Of a stretch of 64,000 nt of DNA, positions 1 through 8,537 are shown piece by piece (within the stretch, counting starts at the first letter, position 1; every line of letters starts with the position of its first letter). The notes beneath the pieces are model-generated. The model was not told the DNA's origin, ran no database searches, and saw nothing but the letters and a program-made list of their open reading frames with translations. The position numbers were made by a program, and so were the translations under genes. This DNA is from JAYFNU01 sp034933305 (lineage in GTDB: Bacteria; Bacillota; Clostridia; Oscillospirales; Ruminococcaceae): NCBI GenBank assembly GCA_034933305.1, contig JAYFNU010000024.1:1-64000 (forward strand), written 5' to 3'.

Positions 1-31
1 GGCAGCCGTTCGGCTGCCGCTTCTTTTTTTT
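1..31 (+). terminator. Rho-independent terminator of an upstream gene outside the window
   Basis: A GC-rich stem (GGCAGCCG pairing with CGGCTGCC, 1-18) is followed by CTTC and a T-run to about 31. It ends a plus-strand transcript entering from the left and separates it from bofA. Confidence 0.8.
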
Positions 32-98
32 GTGCTGCCGCAGCGAAGATCCGCATAGATTTCAGCAGAGGAATGGCGGCATACGGGGAGGTGAGAAC

Positions 99-359
99 AT
101 GCTGTTTTTCATTGCCTTTGCTCTGTTCTGCGCGTCGGCGCTGGTGCTCGATGTGCGCGCGCTCTCCCGCGCGGCGCATCCGGGGCTGTCGGCCGCAAAG
201 TCGGCACTCGGGGGCGTCGCCGCCGTGCTGGCCGTCGACAGCCTCGCCGCATTCACGGGCGTGCGCGTCGGCGTCAACTATGCGACGGTCGCGGTCGCCG
301 CGCTGGGCGGCCTGCCGGGAGCGGTGCTGCTGCTCGCGGTGCGGCTGATGGCGGGATAA
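99..359 (+). CDS. bofA: BofA-like pro-sigma-K processing inhibitor
   Basis: An 86-aa protein that is nearly all membrane: a short N-terminal helix, then a hydrophobic region ending in a GLPGAVLLLAVRLM-type tail, the layout and C-terminal signature of BofA. In sporulating Bacilli, BofA sits in the outer forespore membrane and holds the SpoIVFB protease inactive until the forespore signal arrives. The ATG at 99 is chosen because GGGGAGGTGA lies 5-10 nt upstream; an in-frame start at 30 would add a non-hydrophobic leader and has no ribosome site. It ends at a terminator shared with rnpB on the other strand. The family call is from motif recall; the function is known for the family and inferred here. 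Confidence 0.8.
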   Translation: MLFFIAFALFCASALVLDVRALSRAAHPGLSAAKSALGGVAAVLAVDSLAAFTGVRVGVNYATVAVAALGGLPGAVLLLAVRLMAG

Positions 360-363
360 ATAC

Positions 364-392
364 AAAAAAGAGCGGCAATGCCGCTCTTTTTA
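364..392. terminator. Bidirectional terminator between bofA and rnpB
   Basis: AAAAAAGAGCGGC, a short loop and GCCGCTCTTTTT form a symmetric hairpin with A-run and T-run on either side, so it can end bofA (plus) and the RNase P RNA (minus). Confidence 0.85.
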
Positions 393-397
393 TGCGT

Positions 398-731
398 GCG
401 CGAGTCGGTCTGTAAGCCGAGTTCTGTCTTGGATGACAATCTATCTCGGCCGTGCGTCGCCGCACGGCTCCAGCCACGCCTTGAAGCGCGCCGGGCAGGC
501 GCATATGCTTCATATCGGTGTTGCTCCGAACAGGGTTTGCAGGGCCGCACAGTCGCCTGTGCGCCGGTGAGCTCTTACCTCGCCTTTCCACCCTTACCCG
601 GTCGCCCGGGCGGTATATCTCTGTTGCACTGTCCCTGGGGTCGCCCCCGGCTGCCGTTAGCAGTTGTTCTGCCCTATGGAGCTCGGACTTTCCTCACATC
701 TTGCGATGCGCTGCCATCCGGCCGGCTCGCG
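398..731 (-). ncRNA. rnpB: RNase P RNA, class A
   Basis: Read on the minus strand, the universal 5' core GAGGAAAGTCCGAGCTCC (complement of about 678-697) and the 3' core ACAGAACTCGGCTTACAG (complement of about 409-427) are intact, as is the GGTAAGAGCTCACC-like region between them. Ends were set by pairing GCGAGCCGG (722-730) with CCGACTCGC (400-408) as helix P1. It is the catalytic RNA that trims tRNA 5' leaders. About 334 nt, within the class A range. Its sigma-A promoter is at 738-766 and its terminator at 364-392. End positions are accurate to a few nucleotides. Confidence 0.95.
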
Positions 732-737
732 GAGTCC

Positions 738-766
738 AGTATAGCACATAATCGCGGCGGCGGCAA
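738..766 (-). promoter_or_regulatory. Sigma-A promoter of rnpB
   Basis: On the minus strand TTGCCG (complement of 761-766), a 17-nt spacer and TATACT (complement of 738-743) preceded by TGC (extended -10). It puts transcription start about 7 nt downstream, at the predicted P1 helix. Between here and the gdhA promoter (767-926) nothing further is seen. Confidence 0.8.
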
Positions 767-926
767 CCCGGCGCGGGGGAGAAGTCCCTGCCGAATTTTC
801 CCGCCGCCCTTTCCCGCAGAAGCGTTTTGTACCCCGCAAAAGGACACATCGGGCGGAAAAAAGAGGCGCAGGGGAGCACGCGGAAAACTTACCGATTTAA
901 AGTGTTTATTTGTTAAAATATTTCTC

Positions 927-955
927 TTGCAAATGAGGAAGCGCCGCCCTATAAT
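927..955 (+). promoter_or_regulatory. Sigma-A promoter of gdhA
   Basis: TTGCAA (927-932), 17-nt spacer, perfect TATAAT (950-955). The start site would lie near 962, giving a short 5' leader of about 28 nt. Confidence 0.85.
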
Positions 956-989
956 AGAGTATAAATTTTTTGAAAGCGAGAGCAAACGC

Positions 990-2333
990 ATGAAGAATGT
1001 ATATCTGAACCGTGTCTATGATACGGTCTGCAAACGCAACCCCGACGAGCCTGAATTCAAGCAGGCCGTATATGAGGTTCTCGAATCCCTGGAGCCGGTC
1101 GTCGAGAGGAATCCCGCCTACGAGAAAAACGGCATCATCGAACGCCTCGTCGAGCCAGAGCGCTTCGTGCAGTTCCGCATTTCCTGGGTGGACGACAGCG
1201 GCAAGGTGCAGGTCAACCGCGGCTACCGCGTGCAGTTCAATTCGGCCATCGGTCCCTATAAGGGAGGCCTGCGGCTGCATCCGTCCGTCAACGCGTCGGT
1301 CATCAAATTCCTCGGCTTTGAGCAGACCTTCAAAAACAGCCTGACGACGCTGCCCATGGGCGGCGGCAAGGGCGGCAGCGACTTTGATCCGAAGGGCAAA
1401 TCCGACGCCGAGGTCATGCGCTTCTGCCAGAGCTTTATGAACGAGCTTTATCGTTACATCGGGCCGGACACGGATGTGCCCGCGGGCGATATCGGCGTCG
1501 GCGGCAGGGAGATCGGCTTCCTGTTCGGGCAGTACAAGAAGATCCGCAACGAGTTCACCGGCGTCCTGACGGGCAAGGGGCTCTCCTTCGGCGGCTCGCT
1601 CATCCGCACGCAGGCGACCGGATACGGCCTTTGCTATTTTGCGGCGGAGATGCTCAAGTGCATGAAGAACGACAGCTTCAAGGGCAAGAAGGTCGTCATC
1701 TCCGGCAGCGGCAACGTCGCGATTTACGCCTGCGAAAAGGCGACCCAGCTCGGCGCCAAAGTCATCGCCATGTCGGATTCGTCCGGCTATATCGTCGATG
1801 AGAACGGCATCGACCTCGCCGTCGTGAAGCAGATCAAGGAAGTCGAGCGCGCGCGCATCAGCGAATATCCAAAGCGCGTCAAGAGCGCAAAGTTCATCGA
1901 GGGCTGCAAGGGCATCTGGTCGGTCGGCTGCGATGTCGCGCTGCCCTGCGCGACGCAGAATGAGCTCGACGGCGACGCGGCGGACATCCTTATCAGGAAC
2001 GGCGTGATCGCCGTCGCGGAAGGGGCCAACATGCCCAGCACGCCCGAAGCCGTCGCGAAATTCCAGAAGGCCGGCATCCTCTTCGCGCCCGCAAAGGCTT
2101 CGAACGCCGGCGGCGTCGCGACGTCGGGTCTGGAGATGAGCCAGAACTCGCTGCGCCTGTCCTGGACGGCCGAAGAGGTCGACGAGCGCCTGCACGGCAT
2201 CATGCTGAGCATCTTCCACAACGCCTACGACGCGGCGAAGGAATACGGCATGGACGGCAATCTCGTCGCCGGCGCGAATATCGCAGGCTTCAAGAAAGTC
2301 GCGGACGCGATGCTGGCGCAGGGCATCATCTGA
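990..2333 (+). CDS. gdhA: Glutamate dehydrogenase (hexameric, NADP-type family)
   Basis: A 447-aa protein of normal length that interconverts 2-oxoglutarate plus ammonia and glutamate in the cytoplasm. Visible signatures are KGGLRLHPSV (about 91-100), the catalytic-lysine stretch PMGGGKGG (Lys127), a Rossmann GSGNVA at 239-244 and the C-terminal NAGGVATSGLEMSQN. The ATG at 990 lies about 30 nt downstream of a strong promoter; the much earlier in-frame starts would run through the RNase P gene and are rejected. The ribosome site (GAAAGCGAG) is modest. It is monocistronic, with a terminator 20 nt after the stop. NADP preference is assigned from overall resemblance to GdhA of anaerobes, not from a cofactor-specific residue. 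Confidence 0.95.
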   Translation: MKNVYLNRVYDTVCKRNPDEPEFKQAVYEVLESLEPVVERNPAYEKNGIIERLVEPERFVQFRISWVDDSGKVQVNRGYRVQFNSAIGPYKGGLRLHPSVNASVIKFLGFEQTFKNSLTTLPMGGGKGGSDFDPKGKSDAEVMRFCQSFMNELYRYIGPDTDVPAGDIGVGGREIGFLFGQYKKIRNEFTGVLTGKGLSFGGSLIRTQATGYGLCYFAAEMLKCMKNDSFKGKKVVISGSGNVAIYACEKATQLGAKVIAMSDSSGYIVDENGIDLAVVKQIKEVERARISEYPKRVKSAKFIEGCKGIWSVGCDVALPCATQNELDGDAADILIRNGVIAVAEGANMPSTPEAVAKFQKAGILFAPAKASNAGGVATSGLEMSQNSLRLSWTAEEVDERLHGIMLSIFHNAYDAAKEYGMDGNLVAGANIAGFKKVADAMLAQGII

Positions 2334-2354
2334 AAATTCATATCCCGTACAGGA

Positions 2355-2388
2355 GGCTCCGGCACAATGTGCCGGGGCCTTTTGTTTT
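2355..2388 (+). terminator. Terminator of gdhA
   Basis: GCTCCGGCACA, loop ATG, TGCCGGGGC then CTTTTGTTTT. Confidence 0.85.
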
Positions 2389-2459
2389 ATATCGGCCTTC
2401 GCGGGAATAGGATGAAAGAGAGGAAAGGTGCGCGGCGGGGAGGACGGGAGGGACGCGGA

Positions 2460-3551
2460 ATGGATGAAAAGCTGAAGAGATCTCTGCTCGAGCTCACGTT
2501 CTTTGCCGCCGCGCTCTTCGCGGCGGCGCTGCATCTCGACCGGATCGCAGCGCTGCTGAAGAGCGCGGCGCGCGCCGCGGAGCCCATCGTCAACGGGCTG
2601 CTGTTTGCCCTCGCGCTCGATCGCGGCGTGTCCTTTTTCGAGACGAACCTTTTCCGCGCGCTGAAAAATCCCCGCGGCAGACGGCGCGCCGCCGTGGCCT
2701 TTACCTGCGCGCTCACGGCTCTCGCCGCTTCCACGCTGCCGGTGTTTCTCGCGCCGGCGCTCATTCAGAATATAACGCTGTTTATGCAGCACATGCCGGG
2801 CTATGTCGAAAAAACCGGCGCGTTCGTCCGGGAGCTGTGCGGGAAATTCGGTCTTGAAGCCTCGGCGCTGCCCTCGCTTCAGCCCGGGCAGTTTGCCGAG
2901 ACCGCGGGCGCCGCGGTGCAGACGGCGCTCAGCTCCCTTTACGGCCTGACGGCGGGGCTGCTGCGGCTCGTGATCGCCTTCGCGATGTCCGTGTATATTC
3001 TGCTCGAAAAACAGCGCCTGCTCGAGCTTTTTGAGCAGGGCCGCGCGCTGCTTCCTGCCGGCTTTGCGCGCGAAACGATCGGCGGCGGGCTGCTGCTTTT
3101 CGCGCGGATCTTCCGGCGCTTTATCGGGGGACAGTGCACCGAAGCCGCCATTCTCGGTGGGCTCTGCTTCGCGGGCATGACGGTGATCGGGCTGCCCTAT
3201 GCGCCGCTCGTCAGCCTGCTCATCGCCGCGACGAGCATCGTTCCGGTCATCGGCGCCTATCTCGGCGCGGCGCCGGCGCTGCTGTTGCTGCTGCTGGAGA
3301 ACCCGGCGCAGGCGCTCATTTTTCTCCTGTTTCTCGCAGCGCTGCAGCAGTTCGAAGGCAGCGTCATCTATCCGAAGGTCGTCGGCGAAGCGGTCGGCCT
3401 CAGCGGGCTTTTCGTTTTTGCCGCCGTCGTTGTCGGCACGGGCGTCGGGGGCGTCAAAGCCGCGATCCTCTCGGTCCCCGTCGCCGCCGCGGTCTGCCGG
3501 ATGGTGGAAAAAGCGCTCAAAAACAAAAAAAGCGCCCTGTCAAAAAAATAA
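2460..3551 (+). CDS. AI-2E-family (TqsA/YdiK-like) membrane permease
   Basis: A 363-aa integral membrane protein with about seven to eight hydrophobic segments. The C-terminal half carries the family pattern: LLIAATSIVPVIGAYLG, then ALQQFEGSVIYPKVVG, then GLSGLFVFAAVVVGTGVGG. Members export small molecules or cations; TqsA moves autoinducer-2, but most members have unknown cargo, so no substrate is claimed. The ATG at 2460 follows a GGGAGGGA stretch; an alternative in-frame ATG at 2412 would add a charged leader. It starts just after the gdhA terminator and is followed 36 nt later by a small membrane gene, probably co-transcribed. Confidence 0.8.
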   Translation: MDEKLKRSLLELTFFAAALFAAALHLDRIAALLKSAARAAEPIVNGLLFALALDRGVSFFETNLFRALKNPRGRRRAAVAFTCALTALAASTLPVFLAPALIQNITLFMQHMPGYVEKTGAFVRELCGKFGLEASALPSLQPGQFAETAGAAVQTALSSLYGLTAGLLRLVIAFAMSVYILLEKQRLLELFEQGRALLPAGFARETIGGGLLLFARIFRRFIGGQCTEAAILGGLCFAGMTVIGLPYAPLVSLLIAATSIVPVIGAYLGAAPALLLLLLENPAQALIFLLFLAALQQFEGSVIYPKVVGEAVGLSGLFVFAAVVVGTGVGGVKAAILSVPVAAAVCRMVEKALKNKKSALSKK

Positions 3552-3587
3552 TTCGCGCCCGCCGGGGAAAAGTATGCAGGGTGATGG

Positions 3588-3953
3588 ATGGTGCTGATTC
3601 TCCTGCTGCTTCTGTTCCTTTCCGGCGCGAGCGCCTATGTGCTCATCGAGCTCATGTGGCGCGGACGCAGCCATATTTCGATGGCCGTCGCCGGCGGGCT
3701 CGCGATGCTCATCCTTTACGGCATCGCGGCCGCGCTGCCGCACGGCGGTATTCTGCTCAAATCGCTGCTCGGCGCGGCGTGCATCACGCTGCTGGAGCTG
3801 CTCACGGGGCTGCTCGTCAACGTGCGCCTGCGCCTCGGCGTCTGGGATTACTCCGGCATCCCCGGCAATCTGTTCGGGCAGATCTGTCTGCCGTATTCCG
3901 CCGCCTGGTTTTTGCTTTGCATGCCCGTTTTCGTATGGCTCGACAGGTATTAG
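3588..3953 (+). CDS. Small CmpB-like putative ABC-transporter membrane protein (PF06541 type)
   Basis: A 121-aa protein with about four predicted membrane helices. The centre reads LELLTGLLVNVRLRLGVWDY followed by SGIPGNLFGQICLPYS, the hallmark of the PF06541 group of small Firmicute membrane proteins annotated as type-IV ABC permease subunits. No ATPase gene is adjacent, so a transport role is unproven. The start has a GCAGGGTGATGG ribosome site. Confidence 0.7.
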   Translation: MVLILLLLLFLSGASAYVLIELMWRGRSHISMAVAGGLAMLILYGIAAALPHGGILLKSLLGAACITLLELLTGLLVNVRLRLGVWDYSGIPGNLFGQICLPYSAAWFLLCMPVFVWLDRY

Positions 3954-4009
3954 CAATCAGAATATAAGAGTGCCAACAATTTACGATTGGTTAATATTAT
4001 TTAAATAAT

Positions 4010-4036
4010 TTGTTCACAATTATCCCCTATGATATA
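4010..4036 (+). promoter_or_regulatory. Tentative promoter of hsp20
   Basis: TTGTTC (4010-4015) lies 15 nt before GATATA (4031-4036) in an AT-rich stretch upstream of the Hsp20 gene. The short spacer makes this uncertain. No complete CIRCE element or CtsR box was found, so heat regulation is not shown by sequence. Confidence 0.35.
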
Positions 4037-4097
4037 GCCGTAAGTTCCGAAAGGAACAAAAGATCAAAAGCGAATATGAGATCTGGAGGGATCGAAT

Positions 4098-4517
4098 ATG
4101 TTTGAACTTATGCCTTTTGAAAAGAGACGCGACAACGCCATGATGAACCGTTTCTTCGATGATTTTGAGAAGAGCTTCTTCGAGAGCCCGATGAGCGCAT
4201 TCAGGACCGATATCAAGGACAACGGCGACAATTATGTCATCGAGGCCGAGCTGCCGGGCTTCAACAAAGAGGACATCAGCATCGACGTGCAGAACGACGT
4301 CCTGACCGTCTCGGCGCAGCACAGCGAGGAAAAGAAGGAAGACAAGGACAATTACGTCCATCGCGAGCGCAGCTGGGGTTCCTTCAGCCGCAGCTTCGAC
4401 GTGACCGGCATCGACACGGAGAAGATCAAGGCCGCGTACAAGAACGGCGTTCTCGAGCTCGAGCTGCCCAAGCAGACGGCGACGCCCGAAAACAACAAGA
4501 AGATCAGCATCGAATAA
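4098..4517 (+). CDS. hsp20: Small heat-shock protein, Hsp20/alpha-crystallin family
   Basis: A 139-aa chaperone of the usual length for clostridial Hsp18/Hsp20. An N-terminal arm (1-30, rich in Phe/Met) leads into an alpha-crystallin domain (about 35-130) with YVIEAELPGFNKEDISI, the conserved ELPGF segment, and YKNGVLELELPK near the end. It is an ATP-independent holdase that keeps unfolding proteins soluble in the cytoplasm. The start has a good ribosome site (TGGAGGG, 7 nt upstream). Monocistronic, ending at a bidirectional terminator. Confidence 0.92.
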   Translation: MFELMPFEKRRDNAMMNRFFDDFEKSFFESPMSAFRTDIKDNGDNYVIEAELPGFNKEDISIDVQNDVLTVSAQHSEEKKEDKDNYVHRERSWGSFSRSFDVTGIDTEKIKAAYKNGVLELELPKQTATPENNKKISIE

Positions 4518-4530
4518 TCGCGCAGGGCGC

Positions 4531-4563
4531 AAAAAAGACCGGATCGAAAGATCCGGTCTTTTT
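4531..4563. terminator. Bidirectional terminator between hsp20 and the acyltransferase gene
   Basis: AAAAAAGACCGGATC, loop GAAA, GATCCGGTCTTTTT: a perfect 12-bp stem with A/T runs on both flanks, serving two convergent genes. Confidence 0.9.
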
Positions 4564-4573
4564 GTTGTGCGTC

Positions 4574-5632
4574 TCAGATGAGCGCGGCGGCGGTGCCCTC
4601 CGCATCGTCCTCGTCCTGCGACGGGGACCGCCGCCGCACAGACGGGACAAGGGCATACAGAAGATGGAACGGCCGCGCGAGGACGGCGGCGAAAGCCAGC
4701 AGCGCCGCGCCGTAGAACAGCACCTGATAATCCGCCCAGATCGACCACGTGATCCCCAGAAGCCAGCTGACGTTGACGAACAGCCAGGAGGTGACCGACT
4801 GGGTCATCGAGATGACCAGCGTGCATTGACCGACGCGCTGCAGCGGGCGGACGCTCTGCAGAAGGATCGCGAGGCCGGCGAGCAGAAGGATGTCGCCCGC
4901 GGAGGACAGGAAGATCAGCAGCTTCACGGAAACGTCGCCGAGCACGATCGGGTCGACCGGCGAGAGGACGCGGAAGGAAAAAGCCGCCAGCGCGAGACAG
5001 ACGGCGGCCAGCGCGGCCAGCAGACGTTTGCCGGCCCTGCCCAGCGAATGAAAGCCGCCGGCCGCAAGGCGCTGCAGCGACGGCATCAGGAAATCGCCCA
5101 GCGCGTAGTAGAAAAGATACATGAGCGCGCTGTCCGCCGACCAGAACCACGCCGACTGCTCTTTGAAGATGCGAAATGCAAGACTCACGGCGCAGCACAG
5201 CGCCAGCAGCGCGAAGCGATTTTTCACGAGCCTGCGCAGCAGCGCGTAAACGGCGATCATCACGATCAGACAGGGAAGATACCACAGCACCGGCGCGAAC
5301 ATCTTGTTGCGCACGGCGAGCAGGCAGTCGAGCGCCATCCCGCCGAAGGGCAGGCCGCGGTGAATGCCGTAAAAGGCCATATTGACGCCGCACAGCAGTA
5401 TGTAGGGGATCAGCAGGCGCCGCAGCAGCCAGACGGCGAGCTCGCCGGGACGCTGCGCGCAGCGGTGCGCGGCGAAAAGCCCGGAAACGAAGAAAAACAA
5501 CTGGATCACATAGCTGAAACAGAACAGGGAGACATAGGCGGAATAGGAGCCGAGATGCGCAAGCAGGACGCTGTAGGCGGCGAAAGCGCGCAGAACGTCC
5601 GGCCAGCCGAGCCGGCTTTTTGCTTTTTCCAT
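4574..5632 (-). CDS. Membrane acyltransferase, acyltransferase-3 (OafA/YrhL-like) family
   Basis: A 352-aa protein with about ten hydrophobic segments. The N terminus, LGWPDVLRAFAAYSVLLAHL, fits the family's R-x(10)-H active-site region (Arg in VLRAF, His in LAHL). Members transfer acetyl or other acyl groups to cell-surface glycans or lipids at the membrane. The ATG at 5632 is chosen for its GGAGG site 8 nt upstream. It lies 77 nt downstream of the cardiolipin synthase gene on the same strand, suggesting a two-gene envelope operon. The acyl donor and acceptor cannot be told from sequence. Confidence 0.75.
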   Translation of the reverse strand: MEKAKSRLGWPDVLRAFAAYSVLLAHLGSYSAYVSLFCFSYVIQLFFFVSGLFAAHRCAQRPGELAVWLLRRLLIPYILLCGVNMAFYGIHRGLPFGGMALDCLLAVRNKMFAPVLWYLPCLIVMIAVYALLRRLVKNRFALLALCCAVSLAFRIFKEQSAWFWSADSALMYLFYYALGDFLMPSLQRLAAGGFHSLGRAGKRLLAALAAVCLALAAFSFRVLSPVDPIVLGDVSVKLLIFLSSAGDILLLAGLAILLQSVRPLQRVGQCTLVISMTQSVTSWLFVNVSWLLGITWSIWADYQVLFYGAALLAFAAVLARPFHLLYALVPSVRRRSPSQDEDDAEGTAAALI

Positions 5633-5709
5633 GATCGTTGATCCTCCGCGGTCTGAATTCACGAAACAGCAGGGCAGAAGCACAGTTGACAGAAGGAAAC
5701 GGCAGGAAG

Positions 5710-7236
5710 CTACATCAGCGGCGCGAGCAGGCGCAGACCCGCGCGGACGGACCGCTTGAAAATGTTGGCGCTGCGATACTCCTCGAGCGTCGCGGGCACG
5801 CACTGCGGGAAGGTCTCCTCAAAATCTCTTCGTATGTCGGCGAGCACATCGCATTTGTACAGCATCGTCGCGCATTCGTAATGCAGATACAAGCTGCGGT
5901 AATCGAAGTTGATGCTGCCCACGACGGCCGCCTCGTCGTCGCTGATCATGGATTTCGAGTGGATGAAGCCGGGCGCGTATTTGTAGACCTTTATGCCCGC
6001 TTCGAGGAGCGCGGCGCAGTAGGACTCGGTCACATAGTAGACGTACCACTTGTCCGGGACCGCGGGCACGATGACGCGCACGTCGACGCCGCGCTTGGCT
6101 GCGAATTTGAGCGCGCTGAGCAGGATGTCGTCCGGAATGAGGTAGGGGGTCGTAAACCACAGATAATCCGTCGCGTTGTTGATCATTTCGAGATAGACGA
6201 ATTCGCCGACGTTCTCATTGTCGAGCGGATAATCGCCGTAGGGCAGAACGTAGCCGCTGCCGCCGGCCGCGGGCCGTGGCTGCGGGCGGAACGATTCGTA
6301 GTCCACGCTCTCGCGCGCCGACAATTCCCACATCTGGAGGAACATCACGGCAAAATTATAGGCGCCGTCCCCTTCGAGCATCACGCCGGAATCCTTCCAG
6401 CGGCCGAAGCGTTCGATGCGGTTGACATACTCGTCGGCGAGATTGAAGCCGCCGTTGAAAGCGATGCGGCCGTCGACGACGACGATCTTGCGATGGTCGC
6501 GGTTGTTCTGCGCGACGCTCAGCACGGGGATGAAGGGATTGAAAACGCGGCAGCGTATGCCGCTCTCCTCGATCTTTTCCGGATAGTTCCACGGAAGGGT
6601 CGATATGCTGCCGACCGAGTCGTACAGGATGCGGACGTCGACGCCTTCAGACGCCTTGCGGCGCAGGATCGACAGGACGCTGTCGTAGAACTGCCCGGGC
6701 GTGAGGATAAAAAACTCGAGAAAAATATAGGATTTGGCGCTCTCCAGCGCGCGAAGCAGCGGCAGCCAGACGTCGTCGCCCATCGGGAAATAGCGCACCG
6801 ATGTGTTCGTCACGAGGCTGTAGTGCGCATAGTCGTTGATATAGCGCACGCAGGAGGCGAAATGGACGCTGCCCTTGCCGGCGTCGGCGAGGACGGCGGG
6901 ATCCTGCGCGATGGCGGGCGTGCTGTGCGCGAGAATGCCGCTGAGCCTGTCGGCGATTTCCTTCGTCGGCCGCTGCAGCTTGAGCAGGAGATAGAACAAT
7001 CCGCCGAAAACGGGGAAGAGAACGATCGGCACGACCCACGCGAGCTTGAAATCGGAATTCGACTCGCGGTTGATGATGTGGATGACGATGACAGCGCTGA
7101 GCAGATACAGCGGCGCGGTGATGTACCGCGAGTAAATGCCCTGCACGACCCAGATAAAGAGCGCGATCTGCGCGACAAGCAGCAGACTTACGATCGTGAG
7201 CTGGCTGAAAAGTCCCCGGATGAATTTTCCGAACAT
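5710..7236 (-). CDS. cls: Cardiolipin synthase (phospholipase D family)
   Basis: A 508-aa enzyme, normal length for bacterial Cls. Two N-terminal membrane helices (about 10-30 and 42-85) are followed by two PLD domains with intact HKD motifs: H248-x-K250-x4-D255 in NNRDHRKIVVVDG and H426-x-K428-x4-D433 in FIHSKSMISDD. It condenses two phosphatidylglycerols into cardiolipin and glycerol. The ribosome site is GGAGAGG just upstream of the ATG, and a sigma-A-type promoter sits at 7300-7328. First gene of a putative two-gene operon with the acyltransferase. Confidence 0.93.
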   Translation of the reverse strand: MFGKFIRGLFSQLTIVSLLLVAQIALFIWVVQGIYSRYITAPLYLLSAVIVIHIINRESNSDFKLAWVVPIVLFPVFGGLFYLLLKLQRPTKEIADRLSGILAHSTPAIAQDPAVLADAGKGSVHFASCVRYINDYAHYSLVTNTSVRYFPMGDDVWLPLLRALESAKSYIFLEFFILTPGQFYDSVLSILRRKASEGVDVRILYDSVGSISTLPWNYPEKIEESGIRCRVFNPFIPVLSVAQNNRDHRKIVVVDGRIAFNGGFNLADEYVNRIERFGRWKDSGVMLEGDGAYNFAVMFLQMWELSARESVDYESFRPQPRPAAGGSGYVLPYGDYPLDNENVGEFVYLEMINNATDYLWFTTPYLIPDDILLSALKFAAKRGVDVRVIVPAVPDKWYVYYVTESYCAALLEAGIKVYKYAPGFIHSKSMISDDEAAVVGSINFDYRSLYLHYECATMLYKCDVLADIRRDFEETFPQCVPATLEEYRSANIFKRSVRAGLRLLAPLM

Positions 7237-7299
7237 GATCCTCTCCTATTATAGAAGTGCCCGTTGCTGCGGACGTTCCTATCATAGAACGATGAAATT

Positions 7300-7328
7300 A
7301 GTATAACACATTCAACGCTTAAAAACAA
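7300..7328 (-). promoter_or_regulatory. Sigma-A promoter of the cls operon
   Basis: Minus strand: TTGTTT (complement of 7323-7328), 17-nt spacer, TATACT (complement of 7300-7305). About 60 nt of 5' leader precede the cls start. Confidence 0.7.
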
Positions 7329-7404
7329 AAACCGTAAACAGCGCCGGAGAAGCGGCCTTTTTCGATCGAATTCCATAATAAGTGCAAGACTTTGTTTGCT
7401 TTGG

Positions 7405-7434
7405 TTGTGGATTCGGACGAAAGAGAACGATAAA
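7405..7434 (+). promoter_or_regulatory. Possible promoter of the 7.4-11.3 kb catabolic operon
   Basis: TTGTGG (7405-7410), 18-nt spacer, GATAAA (7429-7434). Both boxes are imperfect; offered only because a promoter is needed in this divergent 236-nt gap. Confidence 0.35.
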
Positions 7435-7472
7435 ATGAAAGCGAAAAGTGATTTGAAAGGCAGGATGACGGC

Positions 7473-8537
7473 ATGAAGGCGCTGATGAAAACAGAGAGGG
7501 GCGTCGGCCATTTCGCAGTGTGCGAGATACCGAAGCCGCAGATAAAAAAGCCGGACGACGTGCTCATTCGCGTGCGCGCGGCGGGCGTGTGCGGGACGGA
7601 CGTGCACATCTATCACGACACGTTCAAGAACTTTCCGCCCGTCGTGCTCGGGCACGAATTCTCGGGATATGTGGAGGAGACGGGCGGCGAGGTCGAGGGC
7701 TTCGCCAAGGGAGATCTCGTCGTCTGTGAGCCGCACACGCTGTTCTGCGGAAAATGCGAGATGTGCCGCGCGGGAAAGATCCAGCTCTGCGAGCACAAGC
7801 GCTCGCCGGGCTGGGGCATCGACGGCGCCTTTACGGACTATGTCGTCGTGCCGTCGCTGTTCCTGCACCACGTCCCGGACGGCGTCGATCCGGAGATCGC
7901 GGCGCTCGCAGAGCCGCTCGCCATCGTGACCCACGAGCTGCTCGAGCACACAAAGGTCGAGCCGATGGACACGGTCGCGATCGTCGGCGCCGGCCCCATC
8001 GGTCTGCTGTGCTGTGCGGTCGCAAAGGCCGGCGGCGCAAAGAAAGTCTATCTGACCGGGCTCGAACACGACGAGCAGATCCGTTTTCCCGCGGCGCTGC
8101 GGCTCGGCGCGGACGAGGTCGTCAACGGCTCGGCGTGCGACGCGGCGGCGCGGGTGCTCGAGCTGACGAACGGACGGGGCGCCGACGTCTGCGTCGAGGC
8201 GACCGGATCCGAGAGCGGCATCAACACGGCGATCGACGCGCTGCGGAAATGCGGGCGCATCTGCGTCATCGGCATCCCGCGGGACGACCGCGTCAGCGTC
8301 GGCTGGAAAACGCTCGTCAACAAGGTCGCGGAGATCTATTTCAACATGAGCTCGAGCGTGTCCTCCTGGGAGCGCGCGCTCGCCGTCATGGCGACCACGC
8401 CGTACGATCTCGGCGCCGCGATCACGCATCGCGCTTCGATCGAAGACTGGGAGGCCGTCTTTGACGACATACACAACGGAAAGGCGATCAAAGCCATGTT
8501 TATCCCCGACGAATACCGGAAGCTGGAGGATCGATAA
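7473..8537 (+). CDS. Zinc-dependent medium-chain alcohol/polyol dehydrogenase
   Basis: A 354-aa NAD(P)-dependent dehydrogenase of the sorbitol/threonine dehydrogenase group. Catalytic zinc ligands Cys40 (GVCGTD) and His61-Glu62 (GHE), structural zinc cysteines at about 92, 95, 98 and 106, and the Rossmann motif GAGPIG at 172-177 are all intact. It should oxidise a secondary alcohol of a polyol or sugar, or reduce the ketone. The next gene starts immediately after its stop, with a ribosome site inside its last codons, so the two are translationally coupled. Substrate unknown; the neighbours suggest a cyclitol, sugar or sugar acid. Confidence 0.88.
   Translation: MKALMKTERGVGHFAVCEIPKPQIKKPDDVLIRVRAAGVCGTDVHIYHDTFKNFPPVVLGHEFSGYVEETGGEVEGFAKGDLVVCEPHTLFCGKCEMCRAGKIQLCEHKRSPGWGIDGAFTDYVVVPSLFLHHVPDGVDPEIAALAEPLAIVTHELLEHTKVEPMDTVAIVGAGPIGLLCCAVAKAGGAKKVYLTGLEHDEQIRFPAALRLGADEVVNGSACDAAARVLELTNGRGADVCVEATGSESGINTAIDALRKCGRICVIGIPRDDRVSVGWKTLVNKVAEIYFNMSSSVSSWERALAVMATTPYDLGAAITHRASIEDWEAVFDDIHNGKAIKAMFIPDEYRKLEDR

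Noticed and set aside
378..989. In-frame extension of gdhA upstream to 378
   Set aside because: It would translate through the RNase P RNA gene and the gdhA promoter; the ATG at 990 matches the family N terminus.
906..2792. Long open frame (628 codons) on the minus strand across gdhA
   Set aside because: It is antisense to a clear gdhA, begins in its promoter region and lacks a ribosome site; GC-rich codon use keeps this antisense frame open.
3954..4097. CIRCE or CtsR box upstream of hsp20
   Set aside because: Only a partial GAGTGC-like half (3968-3974) is seen; no second half or CtsR heptad repeat.
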